From positions 1,690,001 through 1,754,000 of the forward strand of contig NZ_AP023257.1 in the NCBI RefSeq assembly GCF_016756595.1: a stretch of DNA of 64,000 nucleotides, given 5' to 3'. The notes below the pieces were generated by a model. That model did not search any database and was not told where the DNA came from. It worked only from the letters and a program-made list of their open reading frames with translations. Of the stretch, positions 30,680 through 42,935 are shown piece after piece. A program made the translations under genes and the position numbers. Numbering within the stretch: position 1 is the stretch's first letter; every line of letters begins with the position of its first letter. This DNA comes from Mesorhizobium sp. L-2-11 (GTDB lineage: Bacteria; Pseudomonadota; Alphaproteobacteria; Rhizobiales; Rhizobiaceae).

Positions 30680-32191
30680 TCAGCCGACCCACCATCCGGT
30701 GCGCTGGCCGCGATGAAACTGGATCGTCTTTTCCTCGGTATAATCCTCGACGGCGCGCTTGCCGAGTTCGCGTCCGAAACCGGACTGCTTGTAGCCGCCG
30801 AAAGGCAGCTCCGGATAACCTTCCATGAACGTGTTCACCCAAACGGTTCCCGAACGCACATTCCGCGCCACCGACATGCAGGTGTCGATGCTGGCGCTCC
30901 ACACGCCCGCCGACAGACCATAGGGCGTGTTGTTGGCGATGCGCAACGCCTCTTCAATCGATGCAAAGGTCAGCACCGAAAGCACCGGGCCGAACACTTC
31001 CTCACGCGCAATGGCCATGTCTTCGGTGACGCCGCGAAGGATGGTCGGATCGAGATACTGACCGGCACTGGAGGCGATCTGCTTGCCGCCGCAATAGACG
31101 CTGCTGCCGTCGTTTGCCGCCGCCGCCACGTAGCCGGTGACCTTGGAGAGGTGCTCGGAAGAGATCATCGCGCCGACCTTGGTGCTGTCGTCGAGCGGAT
31201 CGCCGACGATGACCCTTGCGGTGAGCGCCTTCACCGCGTCGAGGAAGTCGTCGGCGATCGCCTCGTGGACGATCAGCCGGCTGCCGGCGTTGCAGCATTC
31301 GCCGGCGTTGAAAAAGCCGCCGAACACCGCCGCGTCGGCCGCCGCTTCAAGGTCGGCATCTGGAAAGACGATCTGGCCGTTCTTTCCGCCGAGCTCCATC
31401 GAGACTTTCTTCAGCGTGTTTGCAGCCGACGCCATGGTCATCTTGCCGACGCGAGTAGAGCCGGTGAACGACACCATCTCGACCAGCGGATGGCTGACGA
31501 TCGGCGCGCCGACATCGCCGCCCAGGCCGGCGAGGATGTTGATGACGCCGTCCGGCAAGCCGGCCTGCATCAGGATGTCGCCGAGCACGAAGGTCGAGGC
31601 CGAGGTCATCTCGCTCGGCTTGACCACCGCGGTGCAGCCGGCGGCGAGCGCGAACGGCAGTTTCTGGCTGACGATGAGGAACGGAAAATTCCATGGCGTG
31701 ATGATCGAGACGACGCCGATCGGTTCGCGCAGCACGACGCCCAGCATGGCGTCGCCGAGATTGGCGTAGGTCTCGCCATGCAGCGTGCGGGCAAGTGCTG
31801 CGGCATAGCGCCAGATGTCGACTGCGCCGCCGATCTCGCCGCGTGCCTGGGCGATCGGCTTGCCGGATTCCAGCGCGTCGAGCCGGGCGATCTCCTCGAG
31901 CCGCGCCTCGATCAGGTCTGCCGTCTTGAGCAGGATCGCGGCGCGCTCGCCGGCCTTCATGCGCGGCCAGGGGCCGATCTCGAAAGCCTTGTGCGCAGCC
32001 TGTACCGCTGCCTCGACTTCCGCTTCGCCGGCTTGCGCATAGCGCGAAACGGTGAAGCCGTGGCCGGGGCTGTTGCGCTCAAGCGTGCGACCGTCGCGCG
32101 CATCGACGAACTTGCCGTCGATCAGCAGCCGGTAGCTCTTCGGCGCTGCGGATGCCTCGGCGGGCATGGCGATGGTGAGGGGCAAGTTCAT
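30680..32191 (-). CDS. Aldehyde dehydrogenase (betaine-aldehyde/phenylacetaldehyde type)
   Basis: A 503-residue NAD(P)-dependent dehydrogenase. It has TPWNFP, the general-base Glu in SMELGGKNG, and the catalytic Cys in FNAGECCNAGSR. ATG at 32191 is used; the frame continues upstream but an internal ribosome site (GGAAATCAC) favours this start. It is in the same operon as the enoyl-CoA hydratase and CoA transferase, suggesting an acid that becomes a CoA ester. Confidence 0.92.
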   Translation of the reverse strand: MNLPLTIAMPAEASAAPKSYRLLIDGKFVDARDGRTLERNSPGHGFTVSRYAQAGEAEVEAAVQAAHKAFEIGPWPRMKAGERAAILLKTADLIEARLEEIARLDALESGKPIAQARGEIGGAVDIWRYAAALARTLHGETYANLGDAMLGVVLREPIGVVSIITPWNFPFLIVSQKLPFALAAGCTAVVKPSEMTSASTFVLGDILMQAGLPDGVINILAGLGGDVGAPIVSHPLVEMVSFTGSTRVGKMTMASAANTLKKVSMELGGKNGQIVFPDADLEAAADAAVFGGFFNAGECCNAGSRLIVHEAIADDFLDAVKALTARVIVGDPLDDSTKVGAMISSEHLSKVTGYVAAAANDGSSVYCGGKQIASSAGQYLDPTILRGVTEDMAIAREEVFGPVLSVLTFASIEEALRIANNTPYGLSAGVWSASIDTCMSVARNVRSGTVWVNTFMEGYPELPFGGYKQSGFGRELGKRAVEDYTEEKTIQFHRGQRTGWWVG

Positions 32192-32216
32192 GTGATTTCC
32201 AGGTTCCGCTCGCATT

Positions 32217-32985
32217 CTAGGATCTTGAAAACGCTGGTTTCTGTTTGGTCTTGAAAGCGTCGACACCGGCATTGAGATCGCCGGTCAGCGCGATGAAGCC
32301 ACTGGCCAGCGCCTCGGTTGCGGCGGCACTTTCCTCGCCTTCGGCGACAGCGATCATCAGCTTGGCGGCCTCGGTTGCCAACGGGCCGCGCTCGGCGATC
32401 CTGCCGGCCCAGGCCTTGGCCTCGATGAATGCCTTGCCCGTGTCGACCACCCGGTCGACGATGCCCAGAGCGAGTGCTTCGGCCGCCACGAACGTCTCGC
32501 CGCCGATTGCCATGCGCCGCACCGTCTGCGCGCCGAAGCGGCGCACCGCGCGCTGCGTGCCGGACCAGCCGGGCACCACGCCGATCGAGGTTTCCGGAAA
32601 ACCTAATTTGACCTGCGCCTCGGCGACACGGAAGTCGCAGGCGGCCGCCAGTTCCAGCCCGCCACCCAGCGCATGGCCGCACAGCACGGCGATGGTCGGC
32701 TGCCGCAACCGCGCCAGCCGGTCGAAGACGCGGTGGCCATAGCGCACCCATTGCACCTGAAAATCGGCGGCGCTCATTTGCGACCAGGCTTCGACGTCGC
32801 CGCCGGCGCAAAAGCCCTTGCCTTCGCCAAACAGCAGCACGACGCGGATGCCGTCGGCGGCCTCGGCCGTATCGAGCGCGGCTTCCAGCGCGCGCAGCAT
32901 CGGGATGTCGAGCGCGTTGAATTTCTCCGGCCGGCGCAGCGTGACGATGCCGAGGTCGCCGTCGGTTTCAAAGGTGACGAAACGC

Positions 32986-32993
<8 letters not shown>
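32217..32993 (-). CDS. Enoyl-CoA hydratase/isomerase family protein
   Basis: A 258-residue crotonase-fold protein. Oxyanion-hole segments are FCAGGDVEAW (61-70) and GHALGGGLELAAACDF, and a FPETSIGVVPGWSGTQR segment carries the region of the first catalytic Glu. The ATG at 32993 overlaps the CoA-transferase stop by eight bases. It should hydrate or isomerise an acyl-CoA formed by the transferase. Confidence 0.9.
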
Positions 32994-36640
<3,647 letters not shown>

Positions 36641-36674
36641 CCAGATCGTCCTCGGTGTTTTTTGGTCGAATTTA

Positions 36675-36688
36675 TTGGAACGTTCTAA
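36675..36688. promoter_or_regulatory. LacI-type operator (proximal to lacI-family gene)
   Basis: TTGGAACGTTCTAA is a near-perfect palindrome centred at 36681/36682, 35 bases upstream of the regulator's start. LacI family operators usually have a central CG with mirrored arms, as here. It shares the core GGAACGTTC with the site at 36817. Confidence 0.75.
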
Positions 36689-36816
36689 TTCTGAGCTGAA
36701 TTTGAGTCAATCAAGATTTTTACCAAAATTCGAAAATCCGGCATTCACGGCTTTCCCTCGCTACGATGCAGCATTCTGGGGCGTGGATCCAAGAATCCAA
36801 AAGGTCCTTGATTTGT

Positions 36817-36828
36817 TGGAACGTTCCA
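36817..36828. promoter_or_regulatory. LacI-type operator (proximal to DUF993 gene)
   Basis: TGGAACGTTCCA is a perfect 12-bp palindrome about 30 bases before the DUF993 start, where it would cover the promoter or transcription start. It matches the core of the site at 36675, separated by about 142 bases, so looping is possible. Confidence 0.8.
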
Positions 36829-36857
36829 TTTAATAGGCGTGCCAAAGGGAGAAACCG

Positions 36858-38012
36858 ATGGACATTGCCTTGCCCGGGGAGGGCGGTCGCAGCACTCGCT
36901 ACCACTTGGTCGGCCAGCCGGCACAGCCGGTGATCGGCGCGCGGTTTTCGCGCATCGCCTATGCCGCCGCCCATGTCGTTGCCGATCCCTTGGCGATGGC
37001 CGATCCGTGGTCTCATCCTGCGGTCGACTGGGAGCGCACGATGGCGTTCCGCCATCATCTGTGGCGGCTCGGCTTTCACGTCGCCGAGGCGATGGACACT
37101 TCGCAGCGCGGCATGGGTTTCGACTGGACAAACGCCAGGGAATTGATCCGCCGCTCGATCGCCGAGGCGCGAACCGTCGAGGGCGCCGATCTCGCCTCAG
37201 GCGCCGGAACAGACCACCTGGTGCCGAGCGCCGCCAGTACGCTCCACAATGTCGTCGCGGCCTATGAGGAGCAGTTCGGTTTCATCGAGGGCCTGGGCGG
37301 CAAGGCGATCATGATGGCCAGCCGGGCGCTTGCGACTATCGCCAAGGGTCCCGACGATTATTTCAGCGTGTATGACCGCATCCTGTCCCAGGCATCCGGC
37401 AAGGTCATCCTGCACTGGCTGGGCGACATGTTCGATCCGGCGCTGAAGAATTACTGGGGCAGCCATGATTTCGACACTGCGCTCGATACGGTCGTCGCCA
37501 TCATCGAACGCCATGCCGGCAAGGTCGAGGGGATCAAAATATCGCTGCTCGATGCCGGCAGAGAGGTTGCCCTGCGCAACCGGCTACCGGGAGGGGTCGT
37601 CATGTTCACCGGTGACGATTTCAACTACCCCGAGTTGATCGCCGGCGATGGCCAAAGACATTCGCACGCGCTGCTCGGAATTTTCGACGCCATCGCGCCG
37701 GTCGCCAATGCCGCGCTGGCGAGGCTGACCGACGGCGATCGCGCCGGCTATGACGCGCTGATGGCGCCGACAGTGCCTTTGTCACGAAAGATCTTCGAGG
37801 CGCCGACCGAGTACTACAAGGCCGGTATCGTCTTTATGGCGTGGCTGAACGGCCACCAGGACCATTTTTCGATGATCGGCGGCATGCAATCGGCACGCGG
37901 CATCTGCCACTACGCCGATGTGTTCCGCCTTGCCGACCAGGCCGGATTGCTGGCCGACCCGGAGCTTGCCAGCGCAAGAATGAAGAGCCTGTGCGCCGTG
38001 GCGGGCGTCTGA
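36858..38012 (+). CDS. DUF993 family protein (dihydrodipicolinate synthase/aldolase-like)
   Basis: A 384-residue protein of the DUF993 family, related to dihydrodipicolinate synthase-like class I aldolases; I see the TIM-barrel-like pattern (for example VILHWLGDMFDP, GIKISLLDAG and VVMFTGDDFNYPEL, the lysine in GIKIS being a possible Schiff-base residue). It starts at ATG 36858 after GGGAGAAACCG and is divergent from the LacI operon with a shared operator pair. The function is unproven; an aldolase that cleaves an oxidised sugar intermediate would complete the pathway. Confidence 0.82.
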   Translation: MDIALPGEGGRSTRYHLVGQPAQPVIGARFSRIAYAAAHVVADPLAMADPWSHPAVDWERTMAFRHHLWRLGFHVAEAMDTSQRGMGFDWTNARELIRRSIAEARTVEGADLASGAGTDHLVPSAASTLHNVVAAYEEQFGFIEGLGGKAIMMASRALATIAKGPDDYFSVYDRILSQASGKVILHWLGDMFDPALKNYWGSHDFDTALDTVVAIIERHAGKVEGIKISLLDAGREVALRNRLPGGVVMFTGDDFNYPELIAGDGQRHSHALLGIFDAIAPVANAALARLTDGDRAGYDALMAPTVPLSRKIFEAPTEYYKAGIVFMAWLNGHQDHFSMIGGMQSARGICHYADVFRLADQAGLLADPELASARMKSLCAVAGV

Positions 38013-38154
38013 GCGCCAAGCGCAAGAAGAGCTCGCCCGAATCTCCGATTTGCCTTGTCCCGGCAAATCTCTATGCGCTATGCGTCCGACGCAGGACCAT
38101 CCGGCGCGCCGACGCCAGATGGTCATAGCGGCCGTTCTGCATAGGGATACGCCA

Positions 38155-39117
38155 ATGAACTTCGATCTAAGGGGCAAGCGCGTTTTCGTGGCCGGGCATC
38201 GCGGCATGGTCGGCTCGGCCATATCGCGCAGGCTGGCGGACGAGGACTGCGAGGTCCTGACCGCATCCCGCGATGAACTCGATCTCCTAGACCAGGCCGG
38301 CGTGCGGCGCTGGATGGCTGGCCACAGGCCGGACGCGGTGGTGATGGCGGCGGCCAAGGTCGGGGGTATCCTGGCCAACAACAAATTGCCGGTCGATTTT
38401 CTGCAGGACAATCTCATCATGCAGACCAATGTCATCGAGAGCGCCTTCCGCAACGAGGTGCAGAAATTGCTGTTTCTCGGTTCGTCCTGCATCTATCCGA
38501 AGTTTGCGGCGCAGCCGATCTCCGAGGACGCTTTGCTCACCGGTCCGCTCGAGCCGACCAACGAATGGTACGCGATCGCCAAGATCGCTGGGCTGAAACT
38601 GTGCCAGGCCTATCGGCGCCAATACGGTGTCGAGTACATCTCGGCGATGCCGACCAATCTCTATGGCCCCGGCGACAATTTCGACCTCTCCACCAGCCAT
38701 GTCGTACCAGCCCTGATGCGCAAGGCGCACAAGGCCAAGCGCGCCGGCGACAAAACCCTGGAAGTCTGGGGATCGGGCACGCCGATGCGCGAGTTCCTGC
38801 ATGTCGATGACGCCGCCGACGCCCTGGTCTGGCTGCTGAAAAACTATGCCGGCGACAGCCACGTCAATGTCGGCTCGGGCGAAGACATCACCATTGCCGA
38901 GCTGGCCCGCACCATGCTCGCCGTCGTCGGCGCCGAGGCGGTGCTCACATTCGATGCGACGAAGCCGGACGGCACGCCGCGCAAGCTGATGGACGTATCG
39001 CGCCTGTTTGCCACCGGCTGGCGGCCGCGATACTCGCTTCAGAGCGGACTGGAGCAGACCTATGCCTGGTTTCTCCGGCACATCGAGACGGGCGATCTCC
39101 GCCTCGGTGCGGCTTGA
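38155..39117 (+). CDS. fcl: GDP-L-fucose synthase
   Basis: A 320-residue SDR-fold epimerase/reductase. The NADP motif GHRGMVG is at 14-20, the catalytic serine region is FLGSSCIYP (108-115), and the YxxxK pair is Y139/K143 in NEWYAIAK. It converts GDP-4-keto-6-deoxymannose to GDP-fucose for surface polysaccharides. The usual partner GDP-mannose 4,6-dehydratase is not adjacent. ATG at 38155 is preferred over the frame's upstream extension. Confidence 0.93.
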   Translation: MNFDLRGKRVFVAGHRGMVGSAISRRLADEDCEVLTASRDELDLLDQAGVRRWMAGHRPDAVVMAAAKVGGILANNKLPVDFLQDNLIMQTNVIESAFRNEVQKLLFLGSSCIYPKFAAQPISEDALLTGPLEPTNEWYAIAKIAGLKLCQAYRRQYGVEYISAMPTNLYGPGDNFDLSTSHVVPALMRKAHKAKRAGDKTLEVWGSGTPMREFLHVDDAADALVWLLKNYAGDSHVNVGSGEDITIAELARTMLAVVGAEAVLTFDATKPDGTPRKLMDVSRLFATGWRPRYSLQSGLEQTYAWFLRHIETGDLRLGAA

Positions 39118-39193
39118 TCGTCGACGCTGATTGCTGCATGACGGCCTGGGCGGTCGTCTCTTGGCCATGGCCAATGCAAAGTCGCAAAACGAT

Positions 39194-39206
39194 TTCCTCT
39201 GCACAG
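39194..39206. repeat. Outer 13-bp inverted repeat, left copy
   Basis: TTCCTCTGCACAG here has an exact reverse complement at 39898-39910, so the pair encloses the terminal-repeat element. The following bases (GGGATTTGG against TGATTTTGA) are also alike. It may be an older, separate palindromic repeat. Confidence 0.5.
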
Positions 39207-39282
39207 GGGATTTGGTTCTTTGACTGTCGGTCACTGCCGGCCGGCCTGCAGCCGCCGATCCAACGTACACAGGCCACCACAC

Positions 39283-39378
39283 CTTCGTCATCCTAGGACG
39301 GAGCAGGAGCGAAGCGACGTCGCGGAGACCCTGGGATCTATGCCGTGACATAAGCCGAAGACTGCAGCGGCCCAGAAC
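39283..39378 (+). repeat. Left terminal inverted repeat of GIY-YIG element
   Basis: About 81 of 96 bases match, without gaps, the reverse complement of 39718-39813 (hand alignment). It contains the 10-bp palindrome GCGACGTCGC (39314-39323). Confidence 0.9.
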
Positions 39379-39437
39379 GGCGCTTGCATCCGCAATGGCC
39401 ATCCGCAATGGCGCTCCTTACGCTTCCGCGATGATCG

Positions 39438-39711
39438 GGCTATGCCACCATGACCGCGGCGCGGCACGATCTACGTCGGCGTCACCAATGATCTCGGCCG
39501 CCGCATGCCGGAGCACAAATCCGGCGAAGGCTCGCGCTTCACCAGCCGCTACGGCGTGCAGGGTCTGGTCTGGTACGAGGAATATTTCGACATTCGCGAC
39601 GCTATCCAGCGCGAAAAGTCGCTGAAGCGCTGGCTGCGGCAATGGAAGATCGAGCTGGTCGAGAAGAGCAATCCGGAGTGGTTCGAGCTTTTTCGCGGGA
39701 CGGGGTGGTAG
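39438..39711 (+). pseudogene. GIY-YIG nuclease, frameshifted near the N-terminus
   Basis: The frame ending at 39711 reads GTIYVGVTNDLGRRMPEHK from 39463, then a body ending YEEYFDIRDAIQREKSLKRW and NPEWFELF, as in short GIY-YIG domain proteins (about 90-100 residues). Upstream that frame is stopped by TGA at 39451-39453. The expected N-terminal Gly-Tyr-Ala (GGCTATGCC, 39438-39446) lies in another frame, so a one- or two-base indel between about 39447 and 39462 has broken the gene. The intact part after the shift starts at ATG 39505 (68 residues) and lacks the YVG strand, so activity is unlikely. Confidence 0.75.
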
Positions 39712-39717
39712 CGTTCG

Positions 39718-39813
39718 GTTCTGGGCCGCTGCATTCTTCGGCTGAGGTAACGTCATGGATCCCAGGGTCTGCGCCGCGTCGCTTCGCTCCTTGCTTGCCC
39801 TAGGATGACGAAG
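39718..39813 (-). repeat. Right terminal inverted repeat of GIY-YIG element
   Basis: Reverse complement of 39283-39378 at about 84% identity; begins six bases after the nuclease stop codon. Confidence 0.9.
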
Positions 39814-39897
39814 CGATGGACGCATTCGCTAGTCTCAACGGTTTGCGATTCGCCACTCACTCCGCGTTCACTGCAGATCGCCGATCTGTCAAAATCA

Positions 39898-39910
39898 CTG
39901 TGCAGAGGAA
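39898..39910. repeat. Outer 13-bp inverted repeat, right copy
   Basis: CTGTGCAGAGGAA is the exact reverse complement of 39194-39206. A 15-bp palindrome CAGATCG-C-CGATCTG lies just before it at 39874-39888. The rest of 39814-40042 shows no convincing gene. Confidence 0.5.
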
Positions 39911-40042
39911 CTCTCATGACCGTGGTCAAGAGTAATGGGTGTCGCCTCGATCTTGCCGAAATACGGCATCCACCCGGTCCAACCAGAAGCGCGCCCGTAA
40001 GAGAGGAAATCCACGGGTACGAGAGACGGCGGATTGTCTGGA

Positions 40043-40117
40043 TGGTGGGCGTGACAGGGATTGAACCTGTGACCCCTGCAATGTCAATGCAGTGCTCTCC
40101 CGCTGAGCTACACGCCC
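40043..40117 (-). tRNA. tRNA-Val (GAC)
   Basis: On the minus strand a 75-base tRNA reads GGGCGTG at the 5' end, paired with CACGCCC, with D arm GCTC-AGCGGGA-GAGC, anticodon stem-loop CTGCA-TTGACAT-TGCAG (anticodon GAC), T arm ACAGG-TTCAATC-CCTGT and an encoded ACCA end. It stands alone between the GIY-YIG element and cpdR. Confidence 0.95.
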
Positions 40118-40235
40118 ATCCGAAGCCGCGCATACACCATTTTTGCTCCGGCGCGTCAATAGCAGGAAAAGGGAAAGAACGGTTCGCCTTGCCACGCCGT
40201 CGAAGGCGCGCCGGAAGCCGGCGGCGGAAAGCGTG

Positions 40236-40598
40236 TCAGGCTGCCTGCAGCATCTTTTCGACCTCGTTGACGAGGTCGCGCAAATGGAACGGCTTCGACA
40301 GCACCTTGGCGTCTTTCGGCGCCTGGGAATCCGGATTGAGCGCGACGGCGGCGAAGCCGGTGATGAACATGACCTTGAGGTCGGGATCGATCTCGGTGGC
40401 GCGGCGGGCGAGTTCAATGCCGTCCATCTCCGGCATGACGATATCGGTCAAGAGCAGTGAGAACGGCTCTTCGCGCAGCCGTTCATAGGCGCTGGCGCCA
40501 TTGTCGAAATCGCTGACCTGGTAGCCGGCACGCTCCAGCGCCTTGACGAGGAACCGGCGCATGTCGTCGTCGTCTTCCGCCAGTAGAATGCGTGCCAT
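40236..40598 (-). CDS. cpdR: Response regulator CpdR
   Basis: A 120-residue single receiver domain. The phospho-acceptor is D52 in LLLTDIVMPEMDG, the acidic pocket is EDDDD near residues 8-12, and the conserved Lys is in LSKPFHLRDL. The sequence and length match CpdR, which in its unphosphorylated form directs ClpXP to degrade cell-cycle proteins in alphaproteobacteria; phosphate comes from the CckA-ChpT relay. It ends in Ala-Ala, a ClpX-type tail. It is divergent from an N-formylglutamate amidohydrolase gene. Confidence 0.93.
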   Translation of the reverse strand: MARILLAEDDDDMRRFLVKALERAGYQVSDFDNGASAYERLREEPFSLLLTDIVMPEMDGIELARRATEIDPDLKVMFITGFAAVALNPDSQAPKDAKVLSKPFHLRDLVNEVEKMLQAA

Positions 40599-40745
40599 CT
40601 TATCCCGTCCGAATCACCCGCCCGGGACTGCCGTGGGGCAGCCCGTTAACCATCCTGTATATGAGGAGGCGAGGGTAAACATCAAGTGAACGATAAAGGC
40701 CCGATCGGCCTTTGACAAAGCAGTCCGCACGCCGAAACGCTGGAC

Positions 40746-41702
40746 ATGCGGCCGGCGAGGTGGCACCTTTCCAATCATGATGCATTGGTGTTTCCGGGTT
40801 CGTTCAAGTTGAAAACGGCAGCCGAGGATTTTTCGGTCGTTCCCCCTTTCGAAATCCGGTCGGGCGCCGAACAGCGCGTTCCCTTCCTTTTCAACTCGCC
40901 GCATAGCGGCCGTCACTATCCGGACCGGTTCCTGGCGATGGCAAGGCTGGACCGAAACGCCATCCGCCGCTCCGAAGATTGCTATGTCGACGAATTGTTC
41001 GGCGGCGCCGTCGCGCTCGGCGCGCCGATGCTGGCGGCAAACTTCCCGCGCGCCTATCTCGACGTCAACCGGGAGCCCTGGGAACTCGATCCGCGCATGT
41101 TCGCCGAACCGGTGCCGTCGTTCTGCAATATCCGTTCGGCGCGCGTCGCCGGCGGGCTTGGCACCGTGCCCAAGCTGGTGGGAGAAGGGCTCGACATCTA
41201 TGCCGGCCGCTTGCCGCTGGCGGAAGCCGTCGCGCGTATCGAGGCCGTCTACAAGCCTTATCACGAGACGCTGAAACGGCTTTTGACCACGACCAATGCG
41301 CGGTTCGGCTTTGCCGTGCTGATCGATTGCCACTCGATGCCGGCGAGCATCAGGGTCGGCGACAGCGGTGTCAGGCCCGACTTCATCGTCGGCGACCGTT
41401 TCGGCATGTCGGCCTCGGCAGCGCTGACCGAGACGGCGATCGGCCTGCTCATCGGCATGGGCTATACCGTCGCCCATAACAAGCCCTACGCCGGAGGCTT
41501 CATCACCGAGCACTATGGCCGCCCTGTGCGCCATCTCCATGCGCTGCAGATCGAGGTCAATCGCGGGATCTACATGAACGAGCGGACGTTCCAGAAATCC
41601 GCCGGCTTCGATGCACTCGCCGACGATCTGGCGCAATTCTCGGCCGACCTGATGGCAATGCCCGACCACAATTTCATCGACCTGCCGCTTGCCGCCGAAT
41701 GA
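40746..41702 (+). CDS. N-formylglutamate amidohydrolase
   Basis: A 318-residue protein with the FGase landmarks FNSPHSGRHYPDRF, YLDVNREPWELD, LIDCHSMPA and LQIEVNRGIYMNE. It should hydrolyse N-formyl-L-glutamate to formate and glutamate in a HutG-type route or a related amide; no other histidine-degradation genes are nearby. The ATG at 40746 has no strong ribosome site; alternative TTG/GTG starts near 40785 would shorten it by about 13 residues. It is distinct from the shorter paralog at 5561. Confidence 0.9.
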   Translation: MRPARWHLSNHDALVFPGSFKLKTAAEDFSVVPPFEIRSGAEQRVPFLFNSPHSGRHYPDRFLAMARLDRNAIRRSEDCYVDELFGGAVALGAPMLAANFPRAYLDVNREPWELDPRMFAEPVPSFCNIRSARVAGGLGTVPKLVGEGLDIYAGRLPLAEAVARIEAVYKPYHETLKRLLTTTNARFGFAVLIDCHSMPASIRVGDSGVRPDFIVGDRFGMSASAALTETAIGLLIGMGYTVAHNKPYAGGFITEHYGRPVRHLHALQIEVNRGIYMNERTFQKSAGFDALADDLAQFSADLMAMPDHNFIDLPLAAE

Positions 41703-42066
41703 TGCCGAAAATCGAATCGAGATCTTGCGCCGGATAAGGGCGTCGGCGTGCCGGTCGGGGACGCGCAATCGGCTGGCTGCCGCGCCGAAAAAAAGACCGC
41801 ATCGTTTGCACGACACGGTCGAAGTCTAGGGAGGAAACGCCCAAGGAGGGCATGGACAGGAAAACCTGTCCGAGAACAAATCTATTGTGCGATGCACAAA
41901 TGTCAAGCCGTTTTTAATTCACTATGATGTGGAAACTGAGTTTCGAGGGCGCCAGCGTTGCATTCGAGCAACAGTTGTCGATGCGCAAAAGTCCCGCACG
42001 CCCTTGTTTTGGCGGAAATCCACAGGCAGACGATGGTTCCAGCACGCTAACCGCGGGGAGACTCAG
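41703..42066. other. Intergenic region with hairpin and palindrome
   Basis: This 364-base gap has no convincing gene. It holds a hairpin GGACAGG-AAAA-CCTGTCC (41854-41871) and a palindrome at 41885-41899, listed separately. The downstream part is probably the leader of the hisN-like gene. Confidence 0.6.
41885..41899. promoter_or_regulatory. Palindrome TTGTGC-GAT-GCACAA
   Basis: Six-base mirrored arms around GAT, in the gap between the amidohydrolase and hisN-like genes. Its TGC/GCA core resembles sites of TGC-reading regulators such as PhaR, but no evidence links it to one. Confidence 0.45.
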
Positions 42067-42840
42067 TTGGATATCAGCATCGATTTCATGCGGCGCATTG
42101 CGCGTGCCGCCGCTGCCGAAACCTTGCCGCGCTTCCGCAGCCAGGGCGCGGTCGCCAACAAGGAGCAAGGCAGCTTCGACCCGGTCACCGAGGCCGACCG
42201 CGAGACTGAGCGGGTCATTCGCGCGCTTATATCAGCGGAATATCCCGATCACGGCATCCTCGGCGAGGAGCATGGCAGCGAGAACATTACCAGCAGGCAT
42301 GTCTGGGTGATCGATCCGATCGACGGCACCCGTGCCTTCATTTCCGGCCTGCCGGTGTGGGGAACGTTGGTCGGGCTGACCGTCGACGGCGATGCCGTTG
42401 CCGGGATGATGTCGCAGCCCTTCACCGGCGAGCTTTTCTACGCCAACGCGTCCGGCGCCCATTATGAAGGCCCGGGCGGGCCGCGAAGGCTGACGACACG
42501 CAAGACGATAAGCCTCGCCGAGGCGACGCTGTTCACCACCACGCCGGCACTGTTCAAGGGAGACGCGCGCCTGCGTTACGACCTGTTCGAGCGGCAGGTC
42601 CAACTCGCCCGCTACGGCACCGACTGCTACGCCTTCGCCATGGTCGCGGCGGGAAGCGTCGACATCGTCGCCGACCCCGGTTTGAAACCCTACGATATCG
42701 TCGCGCTGATCCCGATCATCGAGAAGGCCGGCGGCGTCGTCACCACCTTCGAAGGCGGACCGGCGGAAAGGGGCGGCGACATCCTGGCTGCGGCAACGCC
42801 GGAGCTTCATGCCGCCGCGATGGCGGCGCTGCGTGGCTGA
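42067..42840 (+). CDS. hisN: Inositol monophosphatase family protein, probable histidinol-phosphatase
   Basis: A 257-residue magnesium-dependent phosphatase. Motifs: EADRETE, GEEHGSE (65-71), DPIDGTRAFI (83-92, metal ligands Asp) and a C-terminal KPYDIVALIPIIEKAGG. The TTG at 42067 after GGGGAGA is the likely start. Length and sequence are like the HisN-type histidinol-phosphatase of rhizobia; a general inositol phosphatase cannot be excluded. Confidence 0.85.
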   Translation: MDISIDFMRRIARAAAAETLPRFRSQGAVANKEQGSFDPVTEADRETERVIRALISAEYPDHGILGEEHGSENITSRHVWVIDPIDGTRAFISGLPVWGTLVGLTVDGDAVAGMMSQPFTGELFYANASGAHYEGPGGPRRLTTRKTISLAEATLFTTTPALFKGDARLRYDLFERQVQLARYGTDCYAFAMVAAGSVDIVADPGLKPYDIVALIPIIEKAGGVVTTFEGGPAERGGDILAAATPELHAAAMAALRG

Positions 42841-42935
42841 GTCGGCTGGCAGTTGGCCGTTGCATAGCCCACGCTCCTGACGGGAGGGTGTCAGCAGCTC
42901 TCGGCTATGGAGACTATGTCACGGAAGGGAATCAC

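Larger units (their letters stand above)
39283..39813 (+). mobile_element. Putative mobile/repetitive element: GIY-YIG gene within long inverted repeats
   Basis: A 531-bp unit lies between fcl and the tRNA-Val gene. Its ends (39283-39378 and 39718-39813) are inverted repeats of about 96 bp with roughly 84% identity, and the only coding remnant inside is a GIY-YIG nuclease of the small UPF0213-like type. No transposase or clear target duplication is seen. Whether the nuclease moves the repeats is inference. Confidence 0.7.

Noticed and set aside
39395..39625. Open frame inside the GIY-YIG element in another frame
   Set aside because: Its translation has no GIY-YIG features; the matching protein is in the frame ending at 39711.
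39805..40488. Open frame across 39805-40488
   Set aside because: It runs through the tRNA-Val gene and antisense to cpdR.
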